From positions 52,627,942 to 52,691,941 of the forward strand of contig CM060172.1 of NCBI GenBank assembly GCA_030549775.1: a DNA stretch of 64,000 bases, given 5' to 3'. This stretch comes from Tamarix chinensis. Its lineage: Eukaryota > Streptophyta > Magnoliopsida > Caryophyllales > Tamaricaceae. How positions within the stretch are numbered: position 1 is the first letter of the stretch; each line of letters opens with the position of its first letter. The position numbers and the translations under genes are program-made. The notes under the pieces are model-generated. The model saw only the letters and a program-made list of their open reading frames with translations. It did not search any database and was not told the DNA's origin. Shown here piece after piece: positions 36,721-48,900 of this stretch.

Positions 36721-37470
36721 GTGTTTAGGGTTTAGAGGGTTTAGGGTTTATAGGGTTTGGGGTTTAGAGGTTTGGGTTTAGAGGGGTTTAGAGGGTTTGT
36801 GTTTAGAGGGGTTTTGAGGGTTTGGGTTTAGAGGGGTTTAGAGGGGTTTAGAGGGTTTGGGTTTAGAGGGGTTTAGAGGGTTTGGGGTTTGGGGTTTAGG
36901 GTTTAGAGGGGTTTGGGGTTTAGGGTTAGAGTGTTTGGGGTTTAGGGTTTAGGGTTTATGGTTTGAGGTTTAGAGGGTTTAGGGTTTATGGTTTATGGTT
37001 TAGGGTTTAGGGTTTAGAGGGTTTGGGGTTTAGAGGGTTTAGGGTTTGGGGTTTATGGTTTAGGATTTAGAGGGTTTAGGGTTTAGGATTTAGAGGGTTT
37101 GGGGTTTAGGGGGTTTAGGGTTTAGGGTGTGGGGTTTAGAGGGTTTAGGGTTTAGGGTCTGGGTTTAGAGGGTTTGGGGTTTAGAGGGTTTAGAGGGTTT
37201 AGAGGGTTTGGGGTTTAGGGTTTAGGGTTTAGAGGGTTTAGGGTTGGGGTTTAGGGTTTAGAGGGTTTAGGGTTGGGGGTTTAGGGTTTAGAGGGTTTAG
37301 GGTTTAGGGTTTAGAGGGTTTAGGGTTTAGGGTTTAGAAGGTTTAGAGGGTTTAGGGTTTAGGGTTTAGAGGGTTTGGGGTTTAGGGTTGGGGGTTTAAG
37401 GTTTAGGGGGTTTAGGGTTTAGAGGGTTTAGGGTTGAGGGTTTAGGGTTTGTATAGTTTATGGTTTTAGA
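36721..37470 (+). repeat. Interstitial telomere-like array, degenerate
   Basis: About 750 bp of GTTTAGGG, GTTTAGAGGG, GTTTGGGG and GTTTATGG units in one orientation, based on the plant telomere unit TTTAGGG. The frequent insertion of GA (TTTAGAGGG) and the mixed unit lengths exclude a fresh telomere addition. It lies inside the inverted-repeat element. Confidence 0.9.
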
Positions 37471-37626
37471 GGTTTGGATATAGGTTTGGGTTAATTTTTT
37501 AGTTTGGTATTAATAAAATCTTAAATGTTGATTAAATTTTGATCTAATGGATGAGATTGGTTCTTATGTTTGTATGTTAATAAAAGTTTGTATGTGAACC
37601 TCACCCTATATATATATATATATAGA

Positions 37627-37839
37627 TTTAGGCTCTTGTACAAACTATTATTTAAAATACAAATGTAGGAACTCTTAATAACCGTTAGATTTAGAGAATT
37701 TAAGGGCTGAGATTAAAACAAATTTAAGTTAGGTATGTATTAAATCTTGACCGTTGATCAAATACTAATCAAATGGTTATGATTGATTCCTATATATGTA
37801 TCTTAGAAATGGTGTGTATGGGACCTTCACCCTATATAG
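37627..37839. mobile_element. Miniature element sharing TIRs with the 35.0-37.6 kb element
   Basis: The left part ATACAAATGTAGGAACT ... AACCGTTAGATTT and the right part, read in reverse (ATACATATATAGGAATCA ... AACCATTTGATT), form imperfect inverted repeats of about 55 bp. They are the same type as the neighbouring larger element. It is about 210 bp long and non-coding. Confidence 0.55.
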
Positions 37840-38279
37840 ATATATATGTATGTATGTATGTACATATATAAGTGTATACTATTATTATATTTGTCATTGT
37901 TATTGTAATATTATTTGAACTCTTTATTTACTTTTAAAACTTTATCTTTGTATATTAACTTTATAAACAATATATATAATATTATATTCCAAAAATATTA
38001 AAGTAACATTTAAAAATTAATGTAATTATTTTAAAATATTTATTTTTTACTCGAAATAAATTTTTAATAAAAGAGTATATATTAAGCTATATAAAATATA
38101 AAGATATTTATATTTATATAAATTATTAATTTTTTTTAAAAAATAATCAGATTAATTTAGAATCCGTTTATTTCTAAATCTGACAAATCTGAAATCGAAC
38201 TTTTAGTATCCGATAGATTTAAAATATATTTAGTTTTAAGTCTAGATAATATAAATATATTCGGATCATAATTTAGTGA
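37840..38279. other. AT-rich upstream DNA, nothing recognised
   Basis: TA-rich stretch between the miniature element and the GC-richer exon-like block at 38,280. Confidence 0.4.
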
Positions 38280-38431
38280 GACCGACGACGGAATCAGCCT
38301 CGCTTGCCTCCCTTGCCTTCATCTTTTCTTCCGACTTAAATAGCCAAGCTTGAGACTCGAGGGGCAACCTGCTTCAGTCTCCCGTGACCTCCGTCGAAGC
38401 TCGAACGTCTCTAAAACTCAATCTTTTGAAG
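38280..38431 (+). other. Candidate non-coding first exon (possibly of COX16)
   Basis: A sharply GC- and CT-richer block in AT-rich surroundings ends in CTTTTGAAG|GTAAGTATTT, a consensus 5' splice donor. It contains no long open frame, so it looks like a 5' UTR exon. The next good plus-strand acceptor leading into a real coding exon is at 45,894 (COX16). That would make the first intron about 7.5 kb long and filled with gypsy and LINE fragments. Linking the two is inference. Confidence 0.35.
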
Positions 38432-38881
38432 GTAAGTATTTAATTTATGATGATGTAATGTCAAATTTTAATCACTCGAATTGTAATTGCTTGTGTTTGA
38501 ATTTGTTAGTGTAGGAATACTTAATTTGTTCTTGAATCGGATTGGATATGAATTTAGTTGGGTTCACAAACTTTTCATTTCATTTCAATTGATCATTTTA
38601 CTGCGTACGAATTTGATTTTATTTAGTAATACTCAAAGTTCGTTCATTTTGGTGCGGGGAAGTGATTTAAGGAAAAAATAAATGCAAAAAAGATCAAGGA
38701 TTGAATCTGAGAACCTTACTCTGTAGCACAAGCCCAGCTAATTTGAGATATCCGATAGAGAGTTAAAGAAGAGATACCGCAGAGAGACAAGGACAAGGTA
38801 ACGATTTCAGATTTTTTGTATATCCCTCTCTCCTCTTCAGCGACTACTATTATACTAACCGAATCAGGGAATTAACAACCA

Positions 38882-40703
38882 TTAAAAAAGGGAAATAATA
38901 AAGCTCCATCTCTCCTCTTCTTCCTCCCTGTTGTACATCACAGACCCTACTGCCAATTTATGATGCCTCCTGATACGAGTTTTGTCCCATGTATACTGAG
39001 GGTGAGACTTAGGGTGAGCTTCTAAGTCACCGATGATCTGCTGCATACTTGGGTCATTCTGCCAACTCGCTTGCATGCGTTGCAATAGATCTGATTGTAT
39101 ATTGCGTAGTGTATTCAATAGAAGTTCTGATCCTTGCACTCTAGAAAGAATATCTGCTGATATGTTGTCTTTCTTCGGCTTGTATTGAATTTTTTAGTTG
39201 TACCCCATCAACTTAGTAAGCCAAGACTGTTGGAAAGGTGTAGAAATCTTCTGATCCAGCAGGTATTTAAGGCTCCTTTGGTTGGTCTTAATGAAGAAGT
39301 GGTTTTGGATAAGCTACTGCTTCTGCTTTTGGACATAAAAAAAAAACAGCAGAGCCACAACATCTGGTGCTTTGGTTCTAAAGCCTTGCTAATAATGGCC
39401 AAGGGGTGTTGCTTTTGCATCAATATAGCACAATACCACAGGAACAAGCATCCATTTCTACCACAAAGACTTTAGAGAAATCAGGGAATGCTAGTATTGG
39501 AGTTGATATAGAGGCAGCTTTGAGCTTATCAAAGACTTCAGTAGCCTCTTTTGACCATTGGAAACTATCCTTCTTCAAGAGATTAGTCGGTGGCCTAGCT
39601 ATGTACCCATACCCTGCAATGAACCTCCTATAGCTGATGAGCCTTACGAAACCTCAGAGTTGCTTCACAGATTGTGGTAAGGGCCATTGCTTCACAGTCT
39701 CCACCTTTGATAGGTCAATTGCTACTCCCTTTGGAGATATGATGTGACCTAAGCACTCTACTCTTGGCACAGAAAAAGCATAGATGTGATGTTGCCTCAT
39801 AAGGGTAAAGACCCTAACATGGTCCATGTGGGTGGCCAGATTTGGGCCATAAACTAGTATATCATCAAAAATTAATTTGAGGGACTTCCTTAATAAAGGT
39901 TTAGACATTGAGTTCATCGGGTGTTGGAAAGTGGAGGTGCATTTGCTAGCCCAAAGAGTACTCATAATGCCCACAATGTGTACGAAAGGTAGTTTTGAAC
40001 ACATCGTGTTACTTGATGGTATCCAACCCAGAGATCAATTTTTGAGAAGACAGTGGAGCGCCCTAGCTCATCCATAAGTTCTTCAATTAAGGGAATTGGG
40101 AACCTATCCTTTAGTCTTTTTATTGAATTCCTAGTAATCTGCACATAGCGTCCGTGTAGCCTCCAAGCAATAAAAACGTGATTGCGGTTGCGGTTGCAGT
40201 GTCGCGAATGATAGTTCATATTATGTGTTTGTTGTGGCGTGATTTTTTAATTCTTTTTCACAACAAATATTAGCAAATAAATACTGGCTAAATATCGACC
40301 GATATCCTAAATTTTGCCTATATCGTGGCGATAAATATGTATTTTAGAAACTTTACGTTGTGGTTGACTGTGAAACTGTGGTTGAGGCATAATTGCAGTA
40401 TCGATATTTCATTGTATGGTACCATCCTTTTTGTCCACTAATACCACCGGAGATGCAAGGCTGGTGCTATATTATATAACCCTCTGTAGCCAATAAATCA
40501 TTTACGAAGGTGTTAATAATTCCCTTTTGGTAAGAGGCATACCTATAAGGATGTTTATTGCTGGGATTGGTGCCCTCCTTGAGGGGTATATGGTGATCAT
40601 GATCCTCTCTGAAGGGTGGCAACCCCTTTGGCTCCATGAATAAATCAACAAATTCTTCTAATAAGGCTGAAGTATATTTAGTCAAGGGTTCAACTTCTCT
40701 CAA
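38882..40703 (-). pseudogene. Ty3/gypsy pol fragment, degenerate
   Basis: Reverse transcriptase, RNase H and the start of integrase can be read in order on the minus strand. 40,703-40,467 gives EFVDLFMEPKGLPPFRE and DHHIPLKEGTNPSNKHPYRY. 40,219-39,962 gives IPLIEELMDELGRSTVFSKIDL with GYHQV. 40,004-39,654 gives FDDILVYGPNLATHMDHV and GHIISPKGVAIDLSKVE. RNase H text HPLAIISKALEPKHQ is at about 39,400, and YTWDKTRIRRHH from the region before integrase is near 39,000. The active-site YVDD equivalent is FDD. Several frameshifts separate the blocks. No LTRs or gag were found beside it. The sequence style fits a chromovirus-like lineage, which I cannot confirm. Confidence 0.85.
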
Positions 40704-40759
40704 AATGTGTGCTTAGTGACTGAAGTTGGTTGTTTTTATGTTCACCTTGAATAACATGG

Positions 40760-41640
40760 TATGCATGTTTTTTTCCGTCAAAAGATGCTGTGACATAATA
40801 GGCAATGATGTGTGGAAGGGCATATATGAATTCTTTAGAACAGGACAATTCCCACAAAGCTTGAATGTCACTTGCTTGAATTTGATTTCAAAAATTCCAA
40901 ATGCCTCACAAGCTATTGAGTATAGGCCTACTTCTTGTTGCAATACTGTATACGAAATCATTTCCAAGATCATTATGACTAGACTTTATCCCATCTTGCC
41001 AATTATAGCGGGAGATACGCAGTATGCTTTTGTGAAAGGTAGGAGTATTGGATATAACATTCTTTTGGCCATTGAGCTTGTTTAAGGATATTCCTAGAAA
41101 AATCTATCTCAAAGGTGTATGATCAAGATTAACATGATGAAAGCTTATGATACAGCGAGATGGGACTTCCTTGAATATATACCGTCTGTCTTTCACATTC
41201 TTATTTCCTTTGTGAAAATTATTATGAAATGTGTGACCTCTATCAGCTTCTCTAGTATGTTTAATAGGGTTCTTCACCCTCCATTTCAAGCTAAGCAGGA
41301 CTTAAGGCAAGGGGATCCTCTGACCCTTCTTTTTTTGTGTTGGTCATGTAGGATTTGAATAGAGTTTTATCTTATCTAATCCTCAGTTTTCTCCTCAACC
41401 TAAATGCAAAACAATTCAACTTATGAACTTGATGTTTGTTGATGACTTCTTGTTCTTTTGTAAAGGCAAACAATCATCTATTGCTGCCATCTTTGATATT
41501 TTTAGGTTCTTCTCCTTCTTTTCTAACTTATGCTTCAACGCCTCTAGAAGCTTAATTTAATTTGGAGGATCAATGGATGCACAATTGATGCTCATCAATT
41601 TCCTAAAGCATAACTCCCTTTCACCTACCTTGGACTTGGA
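40760..41640 (+). pseudogene. LINE (non-LTR) reverse transcriptase fragment
   Basis: Conserved LINE blocks in order: FFRTGQFPQSLNVTCLNLISKIPNA, EYRPTSCCNTVYEIISKIIMTRL, DTQYAFVKGRSIGYNILLAIELV (to 41,085), KINMMKAYDTARWDFLE (from 41,119), LRQGDPL with a frameshift (about 41,310), then MNLMFVDDFLFFCKG near 41,420-41,460, the FADD-type catalytic motif with Val for Ala. Stops and frameshifts make it dead. The endonuclease half and the 3' tail are missing; the left edge abuts the inverted gypsy fragment. Confidence 0.85.
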
Positions 41641-44600
41641 GTCCCTCTAGATGGTAAACTTTTTTGTATGCATAAAATTTGATTTTTTTGTATCACTTTT
41701 TAGTTATTATAACTTAATTAATGACTAAAAGACTTAGCAATGAGTTTTCTAGTGTTTTTTAAAATGAGACTTTGAAGCATACTAGTATATGGAGTCATAC
41801 AACTCTAGCAAGTCCTATTAAACACACATGAAAGTGGAGTGAAATATCTTGGTGGATGAAAGAAAATATTACATACCAATATTCACTGTCAACCTATTAT
41901 GCTTGTAGAGATGCTGAGCATGATGTAATAATTGCAACAACAAAAGAATGAGAACCAAAGAAAAGACTAAAATTAGAATAAATCATAAAACGGACCTGGA
42001 TAAAATGCAGAAGGATAATGGCTTCTTGTTCCATTTAAGATCATTTTTATTCTATCTAAACACCATTTATGTATTATTTTCTGCTTCTGCTCCTGTATAC
42101 CTCTCAGAATGTGAAGAGTCTTGTCGGTTTTCATAATAATATTAATGTTGTTGGATGGACAAATAGATGGAGTGGTGTAGACTATATCATGGAATTTTAA
42201 AATCGCACATGCCTAAAAAATAAAAAAAAGAGAGATCAACTTTCTAAAAAAGTAATGGTTCTAGCTACAAAAAGATGCCAACTGTGTCTTGTTCATTTGC
42301 TGAGTCGTTAACAAAAAGAAACATAAATCTGTGTTTGTAGGAGCATTATGGGGGATGGTTTGTAGGGTAAGAACTTATTACGATCTTAGCTGTGTGTCTC
42401 TTGTTCTCATGCTGTAATTTGCTTCTATTACAACAAATCACTAAGACTATTTAATTTGAGAAAAATAAGAAGGAAAGGAAAATGAGAAGAAAAATGAAGG
42501 AAAGAAAATAAGAGAAATTAATTTTCTTTTCCTTGTTTGGTTGTTGGAAAAATTGTGGAAAGCATTTTAGTAGGAGCAATAGAAACGTGAATACTAGTTA
42601 ATAAGTTGTGCTACTCACATATAGTTGCTTATCATTATTCGTTAGTATTTTGATATCAACAATCTTGTAGTTGAAGTAGAGAGATAATAAAATAAATTAA
42701 AAAACCGACTTCAATTGCATAATACGCAGACGGAAGTCGCAGTGTAGTCAAATATGGAGCTTAGAGAAGTTAAGGTCAAGGAAGCAAAGTTTGGCAGGAA
42801 GCAAGATTTTTCCTGATCTTTTTTTTTTCATTTTCCTTAGCTTTTGGTTAGGAAATATATATAATACAACATTCACACTTTTTTTCCTTCTTGATTTCTT
42901 TCTTCCTAACTTTCTTAGCAACCAAACACCTAAAAATAAGATTCCGTCTCATTTTCTTTCCTTTTTACAGTATTTTCCATGTATCAACCAAAGCCTAAAT
43001 AATCAAAGCTGCAGGAAATAAAATGAAAAGAAAGGGTCAAGTTACTCATTGCTTACTGATATAGCATTGGAGGTCGGATTACATCACTTGTACCTGCAGG
43101 CATGGGTACTCCTTGGCCTGAATACAAAGGTAGGTAAAAAAACACTATATAATGAAAATAATATCCCTGTCATATCTAATGTTAACACACATGCACCGTA
43201 CCTAGTAAAATAATGACAGATTATGTATAATATAAGTAACTTTTTAGTAGAAGTAGCTTCTAAAAATCATCCACAATACTGTTTCACTAATATTTTGCAG
43301 TCACACTCACAGTCGATGAAATGACTTGAAATTGTGTTGTTTGGAAGTTAAGCTGTCATCGTGGATTTAGTTTCAGCTTGGGTAGATCCGTAGATATGAT
43401 TGACAATAATGAAAATTTGAGGCATTTTAGCAACATTTGGTTAATATTTACTGCAGTATGTTTCAGATCCTAATATTTGTTTGCAGAAGGAAGATGCTTA
43501 TGGAATGGAAGTTGGATTTGAAACTGAGAATGCATGGGCTATATAATGATCATGAGATATCATAGTACCTGCAGAAACAAGTTACAAAGCACATATCTTT
43601 CTTCTAAATCTGCCCTAAGAAACGAAATCAGTCATTAAATAATATGGAATGGAGTTTGAAGACTACAATAGATCATTGGCAATGAAAACTTCCAACTACT
43701 GTCATATGCAAGTTCAACTACCATATGCCCCAAAATCTGGTATCTCTACAAGTCAAAATACTACAAAAACCAAAATAAACCTGGCAGTTTAAATAGATAG
43801 AGATTGAAATTATCATTAGTTGAAAGTGAATCGAACTCATTTATTGAAAATCTAAACCTTTATTCGCCTCAAATAATAATGTAAATGTCAGTTTTATTTA
43901 ATGATTCTTTTTTGGTTTTCACTACCTTGCAGCTACAGCACAGGGAAGATACGCATAAACTGGCAAACAACCTCACAACCCCGGAAAAAGTAGTCCAAAT
44001 CCTAAAATCATAGTAAATAGCTAGCTAGACATATCATAAATCGACTAATCACACTTGCAACGAATGAATAGCTACATAAGGCAAGAAGAAACTGGACAAG
44101 AAAACACAAATAAGCAAAAGATGGCAACTATTCCGTCTTTAGATATATATACAAAATTATAAGATTCAACCAGAAAGATTCAAGCATAATAGACCTAAAA
44201 ATAACCTCTTACTTGGATCTAAAAATGAAGATTTCATCATTTCTAATTATTAGCAAACACAGGTAAAGCCAAAAAAATATTATATTCATTTATGGTTTCA
44301 TTGACAAAAAATCAGAAACAGTTTAAATTTGTTGGCCAGAAATGACTTTTAGTATTGGGGTTAAGGTGAGAAAACTGAAGTGTAAGTTTAGTTGATAGCT
44401 AATGATGACATGTTGGAAATCAAATAGATTTGTGTACATTAAGCTGATAATTTTTGGTGTTTGTAGTTTTTGTCTATTTTCTAGTTAAGATATACAGGGT
44501 GACACATTGTTTTGACTCTAAACATGTCATCCTATATATTATATATTTTTTCTTCCAAAATATATGCCATATGGTCTCTCTTTTTGACAGCTTCCAACTC

Positions 44601-45893
44601 CATTAGTTTTCTGCTCGTGCTACGCTGTCAACCTGTGCTTTCTGCCTGACTAGGTGTTCAATTCTCTGTAGGTGCTTCCTCTTTTAGTACCACATGCTGG
44701 CATTGATCAATCAATGCTGAAGCTGCTTTTTTCTTTGTTTGCTAAAACCTTCTTTTGCCTGAATCAATAGGTATTCAATTGATCTTTAGATTCCTTTAGT
44801 AAGTTTTTGTTGTTGGTATGGATCTCTGTCATTACTTGTTTAAATTTATAATTAATTGGTATAACAAGTTATTGAATTACTACTTTAGGAGTTAGAACCC
44901 TAGTTCTGAAATTAGTATAGCTAATACTAATGCTTCATATTGATTTACTTTGTTACTTTGTGTAATTAATTCTTAGGAATTGTTCAATCACATGATTCCA
45001 CTGTTATAGTATAATTACCTTTTTTTGTGTGTGTGTTTCAAAGTCATTAGTTTCTGGTCAAGATGAACCTATTGGGTTTACTACTATATGATTGGACAGA
45101 GATTTTGACGGCTAGGGTGGATCTCTTGTATTTAAAAGTTTCTTAATTCCAACATGTCATAGAATTTAAATCACTATTTCAATCTTCTTCTGATCATAAT
45201 TCTATCCAGAAGTGTGCAGTATCATATATAAAACTTTTGAATTTTAGTACAATATATTGTGTTATGTTTTGACACCATGGGCTAAAATCCCTGGAACCTA
45301 TCCTATAACTGATAATCATGCAGCGGCAACTTTGCGTTATCTTGGAAAATTCTCACCCAAGTGATGATCTTAATCATTTTTTTGCAGGTGACAAGGCTTG
45401 CCCTGGTCATACAAAACCAACTCTACTCAACCATTTTAATCAACCCAATGAAAACCATGAGAAAACATTACGAGAGGCATTTCTCAATCTGTCAACAAAG
45501 GCAATTATGGAGAAGTAGGTTTGTGAAGAAAATAAAATATTATAGCTAATGTCTTGTTTGGAGTTATTTATCAAAATAATTATTTATGATAGTTACTTTT
45601 GGCAAGTAGCTCCAAACAAGGGGTAAATTATTAGTGTAATTACTTATCATTATTCTTATTATTATCATCGTATATAGTGAGACCATGGGGACCAAGATTT
45701 TGAGTTAAGGGTGGTTTTGATGATCAAATAAATGAGAGAGCTGTAGAATCTAATGTTTGAAGGTTGCTTTTATCACACAATCACGTCTTCTTACAAAGCT
45801 CTATAGTTTTGTTTATACCCTATAAGATGTATTTCCTTCTTGCTTGGAGTTTGTTTTTGCAATCATACATACTTATAAGCCTATGTATTCCAG
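41641..45893. other. Non-coding DNA upstream of the COX16 coding exons
   Basis: No protein-coding gene is recognised. Weak exon-like pieces are the 43,107-43,130 segment ending at GTAGGT, CT-rich DNA near 44,580-44,770, and an open stretch 45,318-45,518 (QRQLCVILENSHPSDDLNH then KPTLLNHFNQPNENHEK) that I do not recognise and that lacks obvious splice support. If the 38,280 exon belongs to COX16, this is its first intron. A/G-rich and T/C-rich complementary tracts occur at 42,450-42,540 and 42,820-42,980. Confidence 0.35.
45551..45622. repeat. Short inverted-repeat element
   Basis: CTTGTTTGGAG (45,553-45,563) and CTCCAAACAAG (45,610-45,620) are perfect 11 bp inverted arms around an AT-rich centre, like a tiny MITE. 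It lies about 270 bp left of the COX16 acceptor at 45,894. Confidence 0.6.
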
Positions 45894-45916
45894 GCACATC
45901 AATTAACATTACCTCT

Positions 45917-48900
45917 ATGACAACCATTGAAGGAGCGACGGATCAGTCAAAGGAAACTGTTGAGAGATCTACCCCAAAGTATCCAAATTCAGGCTTCAAG
46001 AGATGGGGAAGAAGACATCCTTTTGTTAGATATGGACTCCCTATGATTTCACTGACTGTGATCGGATCTGTTGGTCTTGCCCATATGTTACAAGGAAGGT
46101 TAGTGCATATCAAATTTGAGCTATCTAGTTATGTCCCCGTGTCTACAATCAATTGTGTTCACTTTGAGCCACTATGGGAAATCAAAAGCATATTTTGCTA
46201 GAGTAGAAGCAATCTTCTACCTCTGTTGATGCTCTTTGTTTTGTCTTTTATTCTTTCCATATTGGGAGTGTATGTCTAAGACAGCAAAAGTGGCAAATTC
46301 TAATTAACAAGTTGAAAAGTACTGCGTATTTTGCTAGTTGTCAAACAATGTAATTGTAACACCCCCATTTTTTTTTCCTAAAAAATTTCACTTAAAATTG
46401 ATATAATGTGGAGGCAAAACAACAAATGGGGAATGTTACCGCCACACCTACTATAAGACAGATGATAATCATCTATCTCCTAATTGGTGTAAGGCTAAAA
46501 ACCTGTTTAACAAATCCTGAAATAGAAACTAAATAAAAAATCATCGCCGATAAAGTTAGCGGAAAACCCTGTAAAATCATCACTAATTAATCGGCGGAAA
46601 ACCTGTGAGATAAACCTGGTTTTTCAAAGCAAAACCAAGTATCAAAATATTAATGGCCGTTTACAACACCAAATTAAATTTACAACACAACAATTGAACT
46701 TCCAAAACATTTACAAACGATTGCAAGAGTCCTCGAGGGACAAATCTCTAAGTAGCTGCAACTCTCAATCCACGTCCAAGTCAAATTTGAATTAAACTAG
46801 AGTACCTGCAACCAAACATCTAAATAAGCATAGTATCAGTATGATGATGGACTGAGTAAACAACCCAACTCATAGCAATAGCATACACACGTAGATTTAC
46901 GTACGTATACAATCTTAATATGAAACATGCTCTCATAAAAGATCATGGAAACAAAAATACCATATACTGATTAACAAGATTAGTAAGAGAATATGACCTA
47001 ATATTAGTGCATATCTCATAGAAAAGATACAATCTTAACCAAGCACGAACTCACAAAAGAACATCCTATTGTAGTAGAATTATGCCATCAATCGAAGATT
47101 GGATACCACCACTCTATTTAATTCCATTTACCTTGATTTCCATATAATCATTCCACTTTAATTCATATAACCACTTATTGATTAATTTGAACAAAAGATA
47201 TTGCATCACACATTCGGATTCACATTATTACCCATTTCCTTGTATATGATGTCACAATCCCCTTGTTTCACTTATTTTATTTATCCATTTCCAACACATG
47301 GTATTTCTCACACCCAAAATATAATATAATTCACATCCAAATATAATATTATTTACATCCAGGGCTTGACGGCCACAACGAGCGCGTCACCTACTGCTCT
47401 GCGGCTATGGCAAATACTGTGACCTATAGCTTTGTGGTTATGACAAGCACTGTGACCTATAGCTCTATGGCTATAATCATCACAACCACTACACACCCCA
47501 ATCTTTAAGTATCGATACCCCCTATCGGGTCACTTATAGGGTAGAGAGAGGCCTCATTGTCGCACTACTTGCGTAACACATACGAAATCACAAGAAAGGC
47601 ATCCAGCGCATGAGCCTCTCTCGAAGGCCATCCCGAGGCTATTCAAGGTGGATTATATACAACCACTTGCTATGACCACTAATGTGACCTGTAGCACAAT
47701 TCTCATAGGTGGACTAAAACTACCAGCTATAACCACAAATGTGACCTGTAGCACAATTCTCATAGGTGGACTAAAACTACCAGCTATAACCACACATATG
47801 ACCTATAGCACAATTCTCATAATTCATTCCTTTCACTTATTACGTGAGTTATTCATACTTTATGTCCATGACCACGCATTCCATCATTTATAACACAATC
47901 ATAAATGTTATTAACGACCATTGCATATGATTACCAATTGAGTTATTCAACTACTTACATTTGCATTAACAAATATGATATCAAAAGAATAGATCATGGT
48001 ACATATATACAACTTACATAGCATAAAAACTTATAAAATACAACTATGAAGAATCATAACAACTACATGATATCCCACCACGAAATAGATATATGGCTAA
48101 GTCACACAAACTACTTGCCTTATTGACAAACTGTAGTATAGCATAACCGAAATACGGAATTATACAAATTAACACATAAGATTCTGTTAACTAGGAGTTT
48201 AGGAGGTTTACCTAGCTTCCAAGTTATTTTAACACAAGAAGAAGGAAAACCCTAGCATTGGGATCCACTAACATGCCTTTCTAGATCACTGTCGAAAATT
48301 ATAAGGCTAAGTTAGATAAAACTAATCCAAATATAAAACAATAGAAAATAAGTAAATTTTATCAAACCTCATAAAATTACGTTTAACACCCAAAACATCA
48401 AACTGATCAATTTCAGAAAATTGATCCAAATGATACATTAAAAATCAATTTAATTTGGTTTTTAAATAAAAACTAATAAAAGAATCAAATGCAACTCAAT
48501 TTTTGATACTATTCCCAAAAATTAGGGTTTTAAAATCCCAAAATGCAATTCAATCAAATTTTATTTATTTATTTATTTAAATTGAATGTTTAGAAATGCA
48601 ATTAGACTTGTTTTACAACATCTTTTTTATACTCACTTGATTAAAAATAATAAAAGAAAGATCCAATTTAACATAATTAGGGTTTTTGAGCGCGAATTGC
48701 AATTCCGGTCAAATCTTATTCAAATATATAAATTGGAGGGTCGGAAATGAAATTAAATATATTTTAATATAATTTGTCTAATTAATTTAATAAAATAGCT
48801 CAAATGTAGAATCCAATTTAAACCTGTAAAAGTTTTGATCTAAAAATCCAATTCCAATAGATTTCACACAATTTTTCCAACTTGATACTTACAATATGAA

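Larger units (their letters stand above)
34995..37626. mobile_element. Long-TIR element (Pack-MULE-like) with exon-like DNA and telomere-like repeats
   Basis: The left end region (about 35,020-35,100: ACAAATGTAGGAATCATTCC then CCATTGGATTTAAATT) matches the reverse complement of the right end region (about 37,500-37,600: ACAAACATAAGAACCAATCT then CCATTAGATCAAAATT). The shared region is roughly 60-100 bp of inverted repeat. Inside are a GC-rich, CT-rich block (35,130-35,517) that ends at a possible donor ACAGAG|GTATTC and resembles a plant 5' exon, a repeated module pair, and a telomere-like array. Mutator-like elements with captured host exons have this build. The class call is inference because TA-rich flanks hide any 9 bp duplication. 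Confidence 0.5.

Noticed and set aside
36721..37470. A true chromosome end
   Set aside because: The array is degenerate, internal, and followed by over 26 kb of ordinary sequence.
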